Assembly (NCBI GenBank): GCA_033002965.1
Contig: JAURVB010013507.1
Coordinates: forward strand, 124,001 to 188,000
Source of the DNA: Piper betle
Taxonomy: Eukaryota; Streptophyta; Magnoliopsida; Piperales; Piperaceae
Length of the DNA stretch: 64,000 nt
Reading direction: 5' to 3'
Under the pieces are notes generated by a model. That model ran no database searches and was not told the DNA's origin. It saw nothing but the letters and a program-made list of their open reading frames with translations. The translations under genes and the position numbers were made by a program. Positions 1 through 11,643 of the stretch are shown in pieces (the stretch's first letter is position 1; the number at the start of each line of letters is the position of its first letter).

Positions 1-2
1 TG

Positions 3-203
3 TCCTCTTGCACTGTGAGTTTGGAAGCGTGTAAGCTACTGGCAGAAAAGATGCCTTGGCTCAATGTGGAAGTTATTGATGAGAGAGGACAATCAGAGAT
101 GCATCTTCAAAGTGATAATAAATGCATAGTTGAGAAGCTTTATATCTATAGAACAGTTGCGGGAGCTAGGTCTGATATGCCTGCATTTGTGCGCACTATG
201 TAG
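3..203 (+). CDS. TIR1: TIR1/AFB auxin-receptor F-box protein, C-terminal end (partial)
   Basis: This is the tail of an auxin co-receptor. TIR1/AFB proteins are the substrate-binding F-box/leucine-rich-repeat subunits of SCF ubiquitin ligases in the nucleus and bind Aux/IAA repressors when auxin is present. The open frame runs in from the window edge and reads SSCTVSLEACKLLAEKM, then LNVEVIDERG and YIYRTVAGARSDMPAFVRTM before a TAG. These match the conserved last repeat and C-terminal cap of TIR1-type receptors. The protein stops right after the FVRTM segment, without the longer tail of Arabidopsis TIR1; from memory, some family members end about there. Only about 66 residues are in the window, so the choice between TIR1 and an AFB paralogue, and whether the gene is intact upstream, cannot be judged. 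Family assignment is firm; the paralogue is not. Confidence 0.85.
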   Translation, partial: SSCTVSLEACKLLAEKMPWLNVEVIDERGQSEMHLQSDNKCIVEKLYIYRTVAGARSDMPAFVRTM

Positions 204-2825
204 AGTGAACTGCAGCACATCCAACTCTTTGATCGGGTATGGCCTTTGTATCTAATATCCCAATCTTCTTTTTCATTTTTTACTTGGAAAAGATAGCCTG
301 AGTTGTTGAATGTTGCTGTATGTGAAGGAGATACTATCTGTTACAGTGATTGCATTCTAAAGATGTTTGTGGTGGTAATGAGTGATGATTGCAACTAATA
401 AGAATTTTATTTTATATGCAGTAATTTTTTACCTTGAGATGACTGTTTATGAGCTGTGGCTTTTGTGTACTCTCTTTTATGCTTGAGCTACTGCATCATC
501 GTTCATAGAATCATATATTTTGGTGTGCTAATTGCATGATGACTGTTGATCTTTTGGAGGTGTAAGAGGTCAAATTTACAAGTTGTATGGGCAGGGAAAT
601 GTTTTTTGTATGCATGTATTTTAGCTTGCATGTTTCCCGCGACTATGCCAAGAGTGTGATCCATGCAGTCAAATTTTTTGGAGTTCTGTATTATGGAGAG
701 CATGGGGATGATAGAACATTTGAGCAAATAATGTTTCCTACTTGTTCATCCAGCGTGTTAAAATTCTTAGATCATCTTTGAACTTGAAATATTTTACCAT
801 TATCATTTGCTAGTTGAGTTTTCTCTCACCATTATCATTTTCTAATTGAGTTTTCGCTTGAATTACCTTGCCAATGCTCATGCATTACCCATCCTAAGCC
901 GAAGCAAAAGAAAGAGGTTTGGCTTCGGGAAGGGTATCCGGTCATCCTACTTTTGTCATTTGTAATCACATGGATTCTAGTTTTGGATTCATGTCCCCAA
1001 CACCTTTTCAGTATCAAGTGGAAGCGGAACAAAGAAAAGAGGAGAAGTTTTCTTTTGTATGATTATTCACGCATAGCTTCCATACTTTGTTTAATGGTAT
1101 CTTTTACACATTTTATTGCGATGTTTTAGAGTTTTTTGTTTTATTTATAGAAAGCAGGATGGTAAATACCTTAACATATCTCAAGGTACTTTAATTTCAC
1201 CTAGAAGCTTATATGTTTCATTTTTTAAGGTGAACATTCAATTGCAAGTTTTATCTGCAAGGTGTAATTGTAAGACACTTGATACTACCCAAAAAAATTA
1301 ACAATGCTTTAGATATTTGGGCATGTATTAAGAGGTTATTTTGGCATTAGCTCATTGGAAGTTTATGACAACATTTGCTATTTTTCATAATGATCTTTAT
1401 AGACCTTTATTGAGAGTTATGTTGCAACAATGCTAGATTGGATCCTTCAACTACGCCATTTGTTTTTTTTATTTGGATGTCTGTAACATCAATTGACTGT
1501 CGTTAAAATTCGTTAATCAGTGAAAGTAAATTCGTTGTACTTAAAATAAGCTATATTAGAAAGGATTTGAATGTAATCATCTCTTGATTGCAGAAGAAAA
1601 TTTATTTAATTCCACACTTGTATTTTAATTATTTTCGTGGAGGTCATGTAGCGACCTTCTAAATGAGGGTTTTCCAATTTCTAGAAGGACTCTTCAGATA
1701 GCCAATTGTAATGCAAGGGTTTAAATACAGTTTCCTGCATTGGATTTTCAAATAGCCAGATAAATGAAATGCATGGTTGGAGCGAGTAATATGCATAATT
1801 CAAAAGTGCACTTGATGATGAGTATGGACAACATGAGCAAGAGGAAGAAAAATTTTGGGACAATGCCAAAGGCGTAGATAATCCCGCTGCTTGATTGGCT
1901 CATTAGGGTAGGTTGCCATCCCTCGCCCCCCAATGGTTTTGGAGAATGGGCGTATCACCCTGGGCTGCTTTCTACATTGCAGCATATTAAAAATATGTCC
2001 ACCTTGAACCTTCCAGTGAAATTGTCAATGGTTGTGACTTCTGATTTTGAATAGCAATTAAACACTGCCAGTTTCTATTCAGTACTTTTATCTGCATGCG
2101 TTTCAAGTGTGGATGCAAGTGTCTAGTGCATCTTTATATTGCACCAGTTAAAAACTAATGGGTTTTGGAAATCAATAAACAGGCTGTGCCGCGCCAAAGA
2201 TCTTGTTTGCTGGAAACAGGTTATGGATACATTGGACAGGAGTTACTTTTTGGTCCATGTTTGCTGTGTGAAGAGATGATGTTCCTTACGGCATAGCCGC
2301 GGAGAAAGCTGAAGAATGGGGACAAAGGTAGCAGCGGAGTATAGTGTCTGGTGTCCAGAAGCTAAACCAGCTTCTTGCGTTTTTTAACAAAGCCAGTCCT
2401 CAAAATTCATGTACTAAGCGTCTGTCAATTACTGCTCCTAAATTGAAAGCATGGAACCTGCAATGTGAATTTGCTTGTGTCATTGGACACCATCCCAAGG
2501 TTAAACTAGTTGATTCTCCGGTTCCATAGAGTCGACCAGTTTTCAGAAACACAGCCCCTGTTTTCTGCGCGGCCTTGTTTGTGTCTTTTTATTTCTTGAT
2601 GGGACGATGGAATCATTGTACACCATCCCATGGTTAAACTAGTTGATTCTCCTGTTCCATTGAGTCGACTAGTGCTTGTTGTAATGAGACGTCTGGTATG
2701 TATATTGGGGTGTTAGTTAACTTAAAAATTATTTTGTATCAGGCTAAACTATTTGGGTCAAGCGAGATAGTGGATGGTTTTTTTTCCTGCAATTATTTTG
2801 GGTTTCTTGTTTTATTGCTTTTCAG
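204..2825. other. 3' flank of the auxin-receptor gene, no confident gene
   Basis: The stretch directly after the TAG is T-rich and probably begins with the 3' UTR of the auxin-receptor gene. Short open frames here have no recognisable motif. The only structure I can support is the direct repeat at 2483-2673, listed separately. Confidence 0.5.
2483..2673. repeat. Spaced direct repeat, about 58 bp, two copies
   Basis: A segment at 2483-2540 recurs at 2614-2673 with only a few differences. Both copies contain ACACCATCCC, then GGTTAAACTAGTTGATTCTC, then GAGTCGAC. The offset is about 131 bp. This looks like a local duplication; no function is apparent. Confidence 0.75.
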
Positions 2826-3026
2826 GCGGATCGGGATTGCAACATCCTCTTAGAGGAGAACCTTATACCAAAGGGGTTCAATTTAAAATTAATGGAGGAT
2901 TCTTCATGGTGGAGGCTCGGGGCCATCTTAGAACTTGTGAAATTTGATCTACCAGAAGCTCAGAACATGAAATTTCAAGCTTTAGTGGGCTGTATAAAAG
3001 AACAACCAATTTTGGCAAAAGATTGA
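2826..3026 (+). CDS. Possible terminal coding exon, unidentified
   Basis: After a good acceptor (T-rich tract ending TTTTCAG) an open frame of 66 codons runs to a TGA. It contains NILLEENLIPKGFNLKLMED and SSWWRLGAILELVKFDLPEA. The composition looks protein-like, but I do not recognise the family and cannot see the upstream exon it would join. It could be the last exon of a gene whose other exons are unrecognised in 204-2800, a remnant, or a chance open frame. Confidence 0.25.
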   Translation, partial: ADRDCNILLEENLIPKGFNLKLMEDSSWWRLGAILELVKFDLPEAQNMKFQALVGCIKEQPILAKD

Positions 3027-5117
3027 AGTTGCCAACTGCCAAGGACCAAATTGTCTGAGCAGTGCAATTGAGAGATTATGAGACATCTTGAGCTATAGGG
3101 AAAATGATCTGACTGCCACAAATGACTAAACCAAGCTTTCATGGCTGCCATGGAAGAAATGAAACATAAAACATTTTATGATTTAGAAGACGGCATGCAG
3201 ATCTCCTAAGAGTCCTCTCCATTGCTCGGTGAGATCCAGTCATAATGCTGTGCCAAAACTTGTTATCTAATATGCAACATGTTACATGAGAAACTGTAAC
3301 AGAAAATTATGGTTTATACACATTTGATTTTTTACAATTTAGAAGGATCAAATCTGACCAATAATGTGCATAAGGGTATTCATTTGCTAGAGCCTGTTTA
3401 AGTCGCGAGGTTGTAGTTATAGGAGTCTCAAAAGGTTTAGGGTACCCAAGATCACACCAACCTTGCTTGTGAGTAAAATGTGTTTGGTTTAATTTGGTTT
3501 AAGCGCATATTTGTTGTTTTTAGCTTAAACAAAGGGTAGACTTTTAAGCTGATAATTTGATGAACTAAAAGCAAAATTTGCACAAGTAAAAAATTGAGCT
3601 TTATGCTTTTATATTTAATAAATTTTTCTGTTCAGCGCCATGAATTTACTTAATATCTAATTACCTGTTGTTGATTTATATAATATTTAATTTGGTCCCA
3701 TACATTCCCTAAACGTTGCCATTTTTACTTACTGGGTGCAAATGTTAAGAAATTAGAAGGCTTGGTTTTGTTGGAAGTGGCAAAGGCTTGGTTTGATTCA
3801 GCTTGGTTAAACCCTGACATTAGTTGAAATAATTAATATATAAAATCAAACACAAACATTTAAAATGAACTTGTGAAACTTATTCTTTTTTTTCCACGGT
3901 ATATTTAAAGGGTGTTTGAGACATAAACCTTAAATTATGATCTATATGATTTTAAATAAAATTCTAGACCTGTTTTACCCGTTTTGTTTTGGAAGATGTA
4001 TCCTTCATTCATAAACATCGAACAACAATGCTCGATTTAGCTTGACCAGGTTAGTTTGATTTAGCTCAACTCAATTCTTTTAATTTGTAGTTTTTCTTTT
4101 AAAAAAAGATTAATTCATCAAATTTATAACCCTAATAACTCTGCACGGTCAACACAGTCAATGCCACGGGAAACTAGTAGTCCACCGAGGGGCATTCTCG
4201 TCACTCCAATCCGCCGTTTTCTCCGACCTTTTCTAAACTTGGCCGGAAACCACCACCTCCTCCGCCGTCTCCCGGCCAATCCGGAAACCGCCGCCGCCGC
4301 CCTCTGCTACCTCCCCTTCCTTTTCCACAGGTCAACTCCGTCGAAACTAGCTTCATCCGATCCTTCAATCATAATCCATTTCCTCTTTTCTCTTTTTTGT
4401 GGAGAGCATAATTCGTTTGCGGCTCTGTTCTTGTTCTGCTCATTGAATGGCTCTCGATTGAATTATTGAACAACTGGATTGGGTATTTGTCTGAATTTTG
4501 TTTGATCATTGCTATGCTTGTGCTTTTGTCATCCTTGTCTTGTTATTATGAAATTATGATCCTAACCAGTTTCTGATTTTATTTGGAGCACATAGTTAGG
4601 TCGTGGCACTGCTTGTGTTGTTAATTGAATTGCTTTTGATCGTTTCCATGCCATCATTTACTGGATTAGGAATTTGCTTAGATTATGTTTGGTCAATGAT
4701 TCAATATCATACTCCTGTGTTCAAGTCATCATCGTTGTCCTGTTATAAAACTACACCAACCATAATCAATCCATGATTTTTTTTTTTTTGGAGCGCATGA
4801 TTCTCATTTGTGCAGGCACTGCGTGTTTTGCTCGTTGAGTTGCTTTCCATCATTTTTCCATGTGCTCTCATTTCCAGGGATTTGTTTGATCAATGTTTTC
4901 ATTTTTATTTTGGATGAGTCTTTTGATCAATGACTAAACTTGTGGTATAGTCATCTTCCTCATGTTATGAATTATAATTACCTCCGCTTGTGCACCTATC
5001 TGAAGAGACTCGATAAAAATCAAAATTCCCACCGCGGGTGTGGTTTCTACGGATAGTTATGGTATCAACTCATATGACCATGTTCTATTCATGGGAATAA
5101 AATAGAAATTGTATCTC
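3027..5117. other. Intergenic, with a GC-rich leader-like patch at 4150-4330
   Basis: Mostly AT-rich DNA. At 4161-4330 the composition changes sharply to C-rich with repeated CCG/CCGCCG, resembling the 5' leader of a plant gene. No recognisable exons follow it, so it may be an orphaned leader or promoter fragment. Confidence 0.4.
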
Positions 5118-5156
5118 GGAGAGATGGCCGAGTGGTTGATAGCTCCGGTCTTGAAA
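5118..5156 (+). pseudogene. trnS-UGA: Plastid trnS-UGA, 5' half only (nuclear plastid DNA fragment)
   Basis: The sequence starts GGAGAGATGGCCGAGTGG and continues through the D-loop and anticodon stem to CTTGAAA, which is the anticodon loop of chloroplast tRNA-Ser(UGA). Homology then stops abruptly: the 3' anticodon arm, the long variable arm and the T arm are missing, so it cannot make a tRNA. The roughly 120 bp before it also looks like spacer DNA that could be plastid, but I am less sure of that. The best reading is a short nuclear insertion of plastid DNA broken in the anticodon loop. Confidence 0.8.
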
Positions 5157-5471
5157 GTTAATGGGGGATAGTGTAGGGCTTAGTTATTGTTGAAGATATG
5201 AGGTGCATGCAAACATCCACATAATGGAATGATATGAAGACTATTTCATGTCATCCATTTTGATACTTATAAAGATACAAAGAAAAAGGGGGGAAATGAA
5301 ATGACTATCATTGGTAGCCGGTGTAAAAAACATAAAATTGGCTAATGATGTTTCTTAGCAATGAAATTGATAATCCTAGGAATTTTGTGGTAGTTGGAAA
5401 TAGTTTTCCGTTATAACGACCATAAATGTTTATCAATATCTTCCCTAAGAAAGATCTGGATACAAATATGG

Positions 5472-6062
5472 TAAATAAGATGGATGTAATCTTCAAATTT
5501 AGATTCAGATTTTTGGATTCGAATACGAATATAGTCGTATCTAATTCATATCCAAGGGCGAAGCTTGGACGGAGGCGTTCTCTAAATCAGACCCAAAGCA
5601 ATTTATATCTTTACTCGGCAAATAAAAAAATGGCAACACTAGAATTTTAGATCATGACATTTCATGTCTTAGTCATTTTTCTAGAATCCATGAATTCACC
5701 TCTTGTTAAAATCATCTTGCAGGGAGGACAGAAGAAGCCACTCGTGCAAAGGAAAGAAGAAAGTGAGAATACAAACTTCCACATATAGAAGTGTGTAACA
5801 CGGTGAGGCTAGCTATGCTCTTGTACATGGTTTACTTACATTGGTGTCTACACCATATAGGTTTAAATAACAGGAAATAGTTGTGTATGATAGTCTTGAA
5901 CTAATTAGGTGAAGTATTAATCCGACGATTATTTATTTTATTAGGCTTAGGAATGGGTTTGTGCCAGATATAAATCGGATATGGTTAAATCTATATCCGA
6001 TTCGAATTCGAAAGTCCGAACCCAAATCTCACTCAAATTCAAAGATTACATCTATTTTATTT
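5472..6062. mobile_element. MITE-like element with degenerate terminal inverted repeats
   Basis: The left edge (TAAATAAGATGGATGTAATC) reappears as its reverse complement at the right edge (GATTACATCTATTTTATTT). The match continues inward for 70 bp or more through related runs built on GATTCGAAT and GGATATAGAT. The element is about 590 bp and has no coding frame. I could not find a convincing target-site duplication, so the superfamily is unassigned. Similar CCGATCTATATTCAACC motifs occur near 11305 and 11370. Confidence 0.55.
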
Positions 6063-6457
6063 GTTTTGATAATTAGTCACTTTATAAATATAAATCAGGT
6101 TTGATCAATATATTATTTTTTTGGTGAGTAGGATAAGAAAGTCTTTGTGCTATGGCTTTCCTCACTTTTAAGCTTCAGCTTTGTTTTCACATTTCGTTAA
6201 TTTTTCTCCTTTTTCTTATATTGCATTATTTTTACTGAAGTGGCTGTTGTTATTGCTTTGTTGGTTTTTCTGTTGTCTTTTTCACAAATGGTTGGGTGCG
6301 AGTTGTGTATGAACGTCTAATTCGACAAATAATTAATAACTAATACATGAAATGCCGATATATAGCAAATGTAATGCATTATTCAAATAAAGATCAAATA
6401 CTACCCCATGCATTGGCGAATTAACGAGTAGTGAAATATTAAATATAAATAGAAAAT

Positions 6458-8375
6458 TTAACGCCTACGATGGGCAATTAGGAGGGCGTGTATGATCAAC
6501 AACAAGAGGAAGGCGATCCCCACAAGTGAGATGAGTATGGAAGCTCCTACATGCCTGCAAAACTTGCCATAGTAATTGCACACCTTTTGCCACCCAACAT
6601 GGGTGTTGCCCTTTGCGCCAAGCACTCCGACGGCCCCGGCCGCCCCGACACCCGTCGACAGCAGCGCAATGAAGACGGCATCCATGGCCGTAATCCAGCC
6701 TTGCACATCAATTGAGCTCTTTCCAGCCTTGCACATCAATGATAGGAGGAGGGATAGAGCAGCGTAGGCGCACACCATGGCATTCACAGCTACGAAGTAC
6801 CTAATATTAATTGACCAAGAAGCTGTGAGATGTAATAAGAGAATAAGAATTACAAACATTTATTAAATGATGAAAGATCAAATTAATGTCAGTTATTTTA
6901 TAAACAAAGTAATTGTTCATAGATCGATTTAGTTCGACTTGTCATTTAATACATATTATATAATTCACAATTGATATAAACCCAAATTATGTGAACCTAA
7001 GGGTTTGTTTACTTGGCTCGACTTAAAAGCTCAGTATTTTTTTTTTGAAAAAAATTAAACATTTATATTATATTCTAGTCATAAAATTATTCCTAATGAA
7101 TTTAGTTGTTAAATAAAATAAAATAATATTAGAGCATGGATGAATACAAATTTACTAACTTATAATGTGAGCTCAACTCGTTTGGAATCTAAGTCTAATT
7201 TTGATATGGTCAAGAATTTTTTGGTAAATGTAAAGTCTCAATGTGGGCCTACTACAATTGTGTCAAGAATTCAGTTATGCATGAGAGGAGTTAACACATT
7301 GAGATAAAATATCATTTTGTTAGAGATTTGGTAAGAAAGGGAGAAATTAATATGGAATATTGTAAGACTGAAGATCAAGTTGCAGATATTGTTAGGAAGT
7401 CATTGAAGCCTGAAAGTTTTTTCAAGTTAAAAAGTTATGGGTAAGGTACAACATAGTTCGTAGAAAGCTAAATCCTCGGTTTTTAACTGTTATGGTAGAC
7501 TCGGCATTAGGCATTCATGATTTTCCTATTTGAGTTTAGAGGGGATGTTGAAAAGAATAAACCCAAATTGGGTCTCTTCGATTAATGAGTCATCCTGATC
7601 AAGTGTCTTTTTGATTACTCTGTCTTTTTTTGGTTTTTATAAATAGAGTTGTAAGATATCATTTGTATCATGACTTAATAAAAAGTTTAATTTTTTCTCA
7701 GTTTTGTCTCTTCTAACTCGACCTCAAATTATCCAAGAACTATTAATAAGTTTGATTTGAATTAAAAGACGAAAACGAGTTGGAGCCAAGCAAATTTCAA
7801 AAACAACTTAGTATATCATGTCCTGCATGCACAATCTTATATATGTAGAAGAGAAATTGAAATATTAATACGGCCTTAACATTAGGAAGCTTCCCCTTCA
7901 AAAGAAAATAAAAAGTCAGTACTGTTGTATAAAAAGCAATAAACTATAAAAGCTTCCAGGAATCTGCATGTACTACAGTAGAAAGTAAGTAATTAATAAT
8001 GATCTTGTGGTTTGGGCTTATAACCAAAATGGTGCCTGGAAATCATGCAAGAACAGAAAATAGTAATGCAAACAAGACGAAAGAAAGCTAAAAAGATGAT
8101 TTTATTTAAGATGTGTATAAATATATATTTCATTACTTGAAAGCCGATAAGTAGGAGGACTTGGCAAGGATGGGGACAAAGACAGTAGGCAAATCAGGTC
8201 CAAGTTTGAGAGGAATGTTCTGAGTCTCCTTGCTGATGGCCGTCAGAACAGCTGCTACAAGAGTTGTGGCAAAGACAAGGATTCTCAGCAAGTATTGAGG
8301 AGAAGGAACCGACTTGGAGCTGTTGGGCACCTTACCCACCTTATTGCCATGGCTTGGAGTGTGATCCATCTTCAA
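6458..8375 (-). CDS. CASP-like membrane protein (CASPL1 type), two exons
   Basis: Two exons, 8375..8137 and 6800..6458, join at a phase-2 intron (AA|G) with a GT donor and an ATATTAG acceptor. The 193-residue product matches the family's usual length. CASP-like proteins are four-helix membrane proteins related to the Casparian-strip scaffold proteins of the plasma membrane. The first helix (YLLRILVFATTLVAAVLTAI) follows a short hydrophilic N-terminus. Then come PTVFVPILAKSSYLSAFK, the second helix after YFVAVNAMVCAYAALSLLL, a third with MDAVFIALLSTGVGAAGAV, and a fourth near the C-terminus (ISLVGIAFLLLLIIHALL), ending in HRRR. The conserved Asp before the third helix is present. The 1.3-kb intron holds a Copia remnant. 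No frame damage is seen. The first of two nearby Met codons was taken as the start; the second, two residues later, is equally possible. Confidence 0.9.
7268..7740 (+). mobile_element. Copia retrotransposon 3' remnant in the CASPL intron
   Basis: On the strand opposite to the host gene, 7268-7444 encodes the end of a Copia RNase H domain: NSVMHERS, a stop, then HIEIKYHFVRDLV and CKTEDQVADIVRKSLKPE. Copia polyproteins end with just such a KTxDQVADIxTKxL motif. A polypurine run (AGAGGGGA) at about 7538 is followed by TGTTG, a typical 3' LTR start. The LTR contains TATAAATAG and an AATAAA-type signal. The right end of the LTR is not certain. It is an old, dead copy with an in-frame TAA. Confidence 0.75.
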
Positions 8376-8473
8376 TTGTGATTCCGTATTCTCAGAAAAA
8401 GAAAATCACAATGTTGGCACCAAGCTGAAGACAAGTATCTCACAACACACCCAGATGTGAGGAAGGAGATGGA

Positions 8474-8481
8474 ATATATAA
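8474..8481 (-). promoter_or_regulatory. Possible TATA box of the CASP-like gene
   Basis: On the minus strand the run CTTATATATTCC lies about 100 bp upstream of the chosen ATG, a plausible distance for a plant TATA box plus 5' UTR. There is no other support. Confidence 0.4.
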
Positions 8482-9581
8482 GAAGTTTTGGATGGAACGA
8501 AGCTGGCACGGAGTGTGAAAGCTGGGAAGAAAGGTGCCAACTTTAATGTCTGAATCAATATAGGATAGTAGAAAGGAAGAAACACACAAATTTCACATTT
8601 AAGAAGGGGAATTGAAAGTCCAAAGGGGTTTGTTAAATGCTGGTAGATTGAGTCTTAAATGAAGCAGTTGGGATTTGGCCAGTGAACATACGGCTGTGTG
8701 AGGGTGGTGCAATGCAATGCATGTAAATTTTTGGGCTTATAATTACTAATTAGGGACTAAAATATGACTAAAATAAATAAATTTGTCTGTTATTGGATAT
8801 TCTTGAGGTAATAAGCCAGAATTATCGTACCCAAGTGCAAGCAAATGGTTGGTTCCTTGTTTGACATGAGAATTTGTAAGATGCAATAAGCAGAAGTGAT
8901 TCAAACAAGGAAGCCAAGCTGTTGGCAAATTATTATTCACTTAAATCTTACCTATCGAGTAAAATTTAGTATATTATGTTAGATTGTCCTTCCTCCGTAA
9001 ATACATTAAATTATAACTTTATTTTAAGGAAAAATTAAAATTTTATAAATTTGTTTCGTTGAAAGGAATAAAAGTAACCTCTGACACTTTTCTTCTTTGG
9101 GTTTTAAGTTTTTGAAGAAAAAGGGTTATAAGAAGAGAGGGAAAACTTGTGGATTGAAAAAAATGAATGTTTTATTAGATTTACTTGCAAATCGTTAATG
9201 ATAATTTCGCCGAGTTTTTAACTTATAATCTGTTATTCTCTTCTTCTTCTTTTTGTGATTCATACCAATTTTGTAGATATTATAATAAATTAGTATTAAG
9301 GAGTTTGTTCTTTTGTGAATTTTTTCTGTATTGAATTGTAATATAGTGAATTAGATTTTAACCATTTTCCCTGTGGTTTTTCCCCAAATTTAAAGTTCTT
9401 CACATAAAATTTAATTTTGTCTATTTTGAAAGGTATTTCTTTTTCGCCTACATTGCATGTGTCTATTTTGATTAGTACATCTCTCATCCTTGTTGAATGG
9501 GGATTGTATTTAGCTAATTAGAATATATTATTTAGTTTAGGTTAATTATTTTGAAAAGATAAACTTAAACCCCTCAGTTCG
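8482..9581. other. Intergenic, AT-rich, nothing recognised
   Basis: Upstream flank of the CASP-like gene. I see no coding motif, RNA gene or clear element here. Confidence 0.5.
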
Positions 9582-9591
9582 CACTTAGGCC

Positions 9592-9830
9592 GTTCTTGGC
9601 AATGCCATTTAACGGGTATGTCAACAAAAGGGCTGAGAACCATTAGTTTGTATGTAGGCAAGTTCTTGACAATGCTATTTAACAGACGGGTTATCAACAA
9701 GAGGGCTGAGAACCATTAGTTTGTATTCAGGCAAGTTCTTGACAGCTATATTTAACAGGTATGAAAAAGAGTTTTCGTGTAAAATATCTTGACAACGCTA
9801 TTTACCGGGCATGAAAAGAGGGTTGAGAAC
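9592..9830. repeat. Minisatellite-like tandem repeat, about 70-bp unit, 3-4 copies
   Basis: The unit begins GTTCTTGACAATGCTATTTA and includes AGGGCTGAGAACCATTAGTT. Copies begin near 9592, 9662, 9735 and 9785. The first two are full-length and similar, the third lacks part of the unit, and the fourth is shorter and more diverged. It is non-coding. Confidence 0.8.
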
Positions 9831-10606
9831 GATTACGATGACCTGACTATATTTTTTGCCGTAAGAAAAATTACATATCTCAACATCCTGTTAAACCTAG
9901 TTAATTATCATTTCTTATGATCATCACTATCTAATTTGCTTGCAATAAGAGGCGTCGATGTGAGGTGCCCATCTTAAAATAAATATTCATGAGCGTTAAT
10001 GGATGGCCAATATGATTTTTAACGAAAAATATAACAAGCAAAACACCTTTTTAAGCCCTAATTGAACTTAAATTTAGTTATGAAGTTGGGTAAATTAAGT
10101 AATATTGAACTAAACTCTTAATTGGACAATAATCCCAAGTTGGGTTTATGGCCATGTATTAAAATACTCTGGATCAGGGTGTAACTTACTCTATTAATAC
10201 ACCATAAACACACTTAGAGTTATATCGACTAATGGAGAAAATAAAGACCCGATTAACATAATAGACCCAACAAAACATTAACATTTATTCAATAAAATGT
10301 ATCCTAACAACAAGCCAACTGATCACAAGAATTTCATTTTCAATTACATTTAAACTCGTTTAGAAGCTCAAATCACACAGCTTCAAATTGGACTCCACTA
10401 GTTTGATTAGAGTTCTAACCATTTCTAAAAACGCTTTGTTCAACTAATTTGGTCTTTTTACTTGATTATTTGAATGTTTATTGTTTTAGATATGACAATT
10501 TTAATTACAATATTAATTTGATACTTAATTTTCTCCGACTAACCACCTCTTAAACATGTTTATCAACAAAGCATGCATGCAATGATTCCTAAATTTGATT
10601 CCAATA

Positions 10607-11140
10607 GGGTGTTTGGTTGCAGTTTTTTTTTCTTTGATTTCTCAAGAAATTTTGATAATAAAAAATTTTATGTAAGAAATTTTTTTTCAATAAAACCAAT
10701 TGAAATTATGTTTGGCAAAGTCTTTTTTAAAAAAATGAAATAAAATGTTTGTTGAAAAACGACAGTAGATCCATCTTCATGGATGGCCAGGCCTTCCATC
10801 GCCTCATGTGGCCGTCCATGGAGATGGAAGGGCGGTCAGGCCAAGGTCCTGCTGCCTTTCCGGTGAAGATTTCGGCAATGGCTCCAACGACAGCCATAAA
10901 AGAAGAGGGGTGGGGAGATTTACAAGGTCAGGGAGAATGAGGGAATATGGGCGAGAAAGAGTCGTGAGAAAATAATTTTTTTTATTAACACGCTCGACAA
11001 TTGTTTTTCTCTCACGTTTTCTTCACACATTTTTATTTGACATATGTTCTACCGAACACCTTTTTGACACCTTTTTATTTTTTATTTTTTATTTTTTATT
11101 TTACAGAAAAAAATGGTAAAGAAAATGTAACCAGACACCC
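10607..11140. mobile_element. MITE or Pack-type element with terminal inverted repeats and captured GC-rich DNA
   Basis: The left end GGGTGTTTGGTTGCA and the right end (read on the minus strand) GGGTGTCTGGTTACA are terminal inverted repeats in a 534-bp element. GGGTGTTTGG ends are common among plant MITEs of the Harbinger/Tourist kind, although the 3-bp duplication expected for that group is not clear; the flanks are ATA and TAT. The middle (10760-10940) has a very different base composition, near 55% GC with an open frame. This suggests a host fragment picked up by the element. Its source is not recognisable to me. Confidence 0.7.
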
Positions 11141-11643
11141 TATATAGGTTCATTCCGAAAATTCAAATGAACCAAAAATTAATTTGTATTTAGCTTTACT
11201 CATTCTAGTGTAGATTAGGACCCTCAGCTTAAAGCAAACCACAAAGGGTTGGTCATTTTTGTGGTTGGTCATTAGCGATAGGTTTGGATATCCGCTATTA
11301 GCAAATCCGATCTATATTCAACCTGAACTAGTTCAGATCATCTGTGTATCCGATATAAGCAAATCCGATCTATATTCAACCCGAATTAGTTCATATCATA
11401 TGTGGGTCCAGGCAATTCAGATATCGTATATTAAAAAATATTTGACTAGTATATGAGTTTAGAATGATCTTCCCTGTGTATATATATGTTGGTGTTTTAT
11501 AAAAATAATTAAATATTAAAGTAATAATTTTTATTAATTTTTTCTCAGATTTTATATTAAAATTTATGGTTTTTACATTTTTTTTATCATATTGAATTGG
11601 ATTCATATTCTATATAAGGTTGCACATCCTAGTTATATATAAA
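11141..11643. other. AT-rich spacer with short direct repeats
   Basis: The segment near 11290-11400 holds two copies of AAATCCGATCTATATTCAAC about 65 bp apart, each followed by a TTAGTTCA-like run (AACTAGTTCA, AATTAGTTCA). The rest is featureless AT-rich DNA. Confidence 0.5.

Noticed and set aside
4161..4469. A 102-codon plus-strand open frame
   Set aside because: The composition is that of a 5' leader (CCG-rich then T-rich), there is no recognisable motif, and no exons follow.
9592..9830. CRISPR-like spaced repeats
   Set aside because: The repeats are imperfect and 50-73 bp apart in a plant nuclear context; it is a minisatellite.
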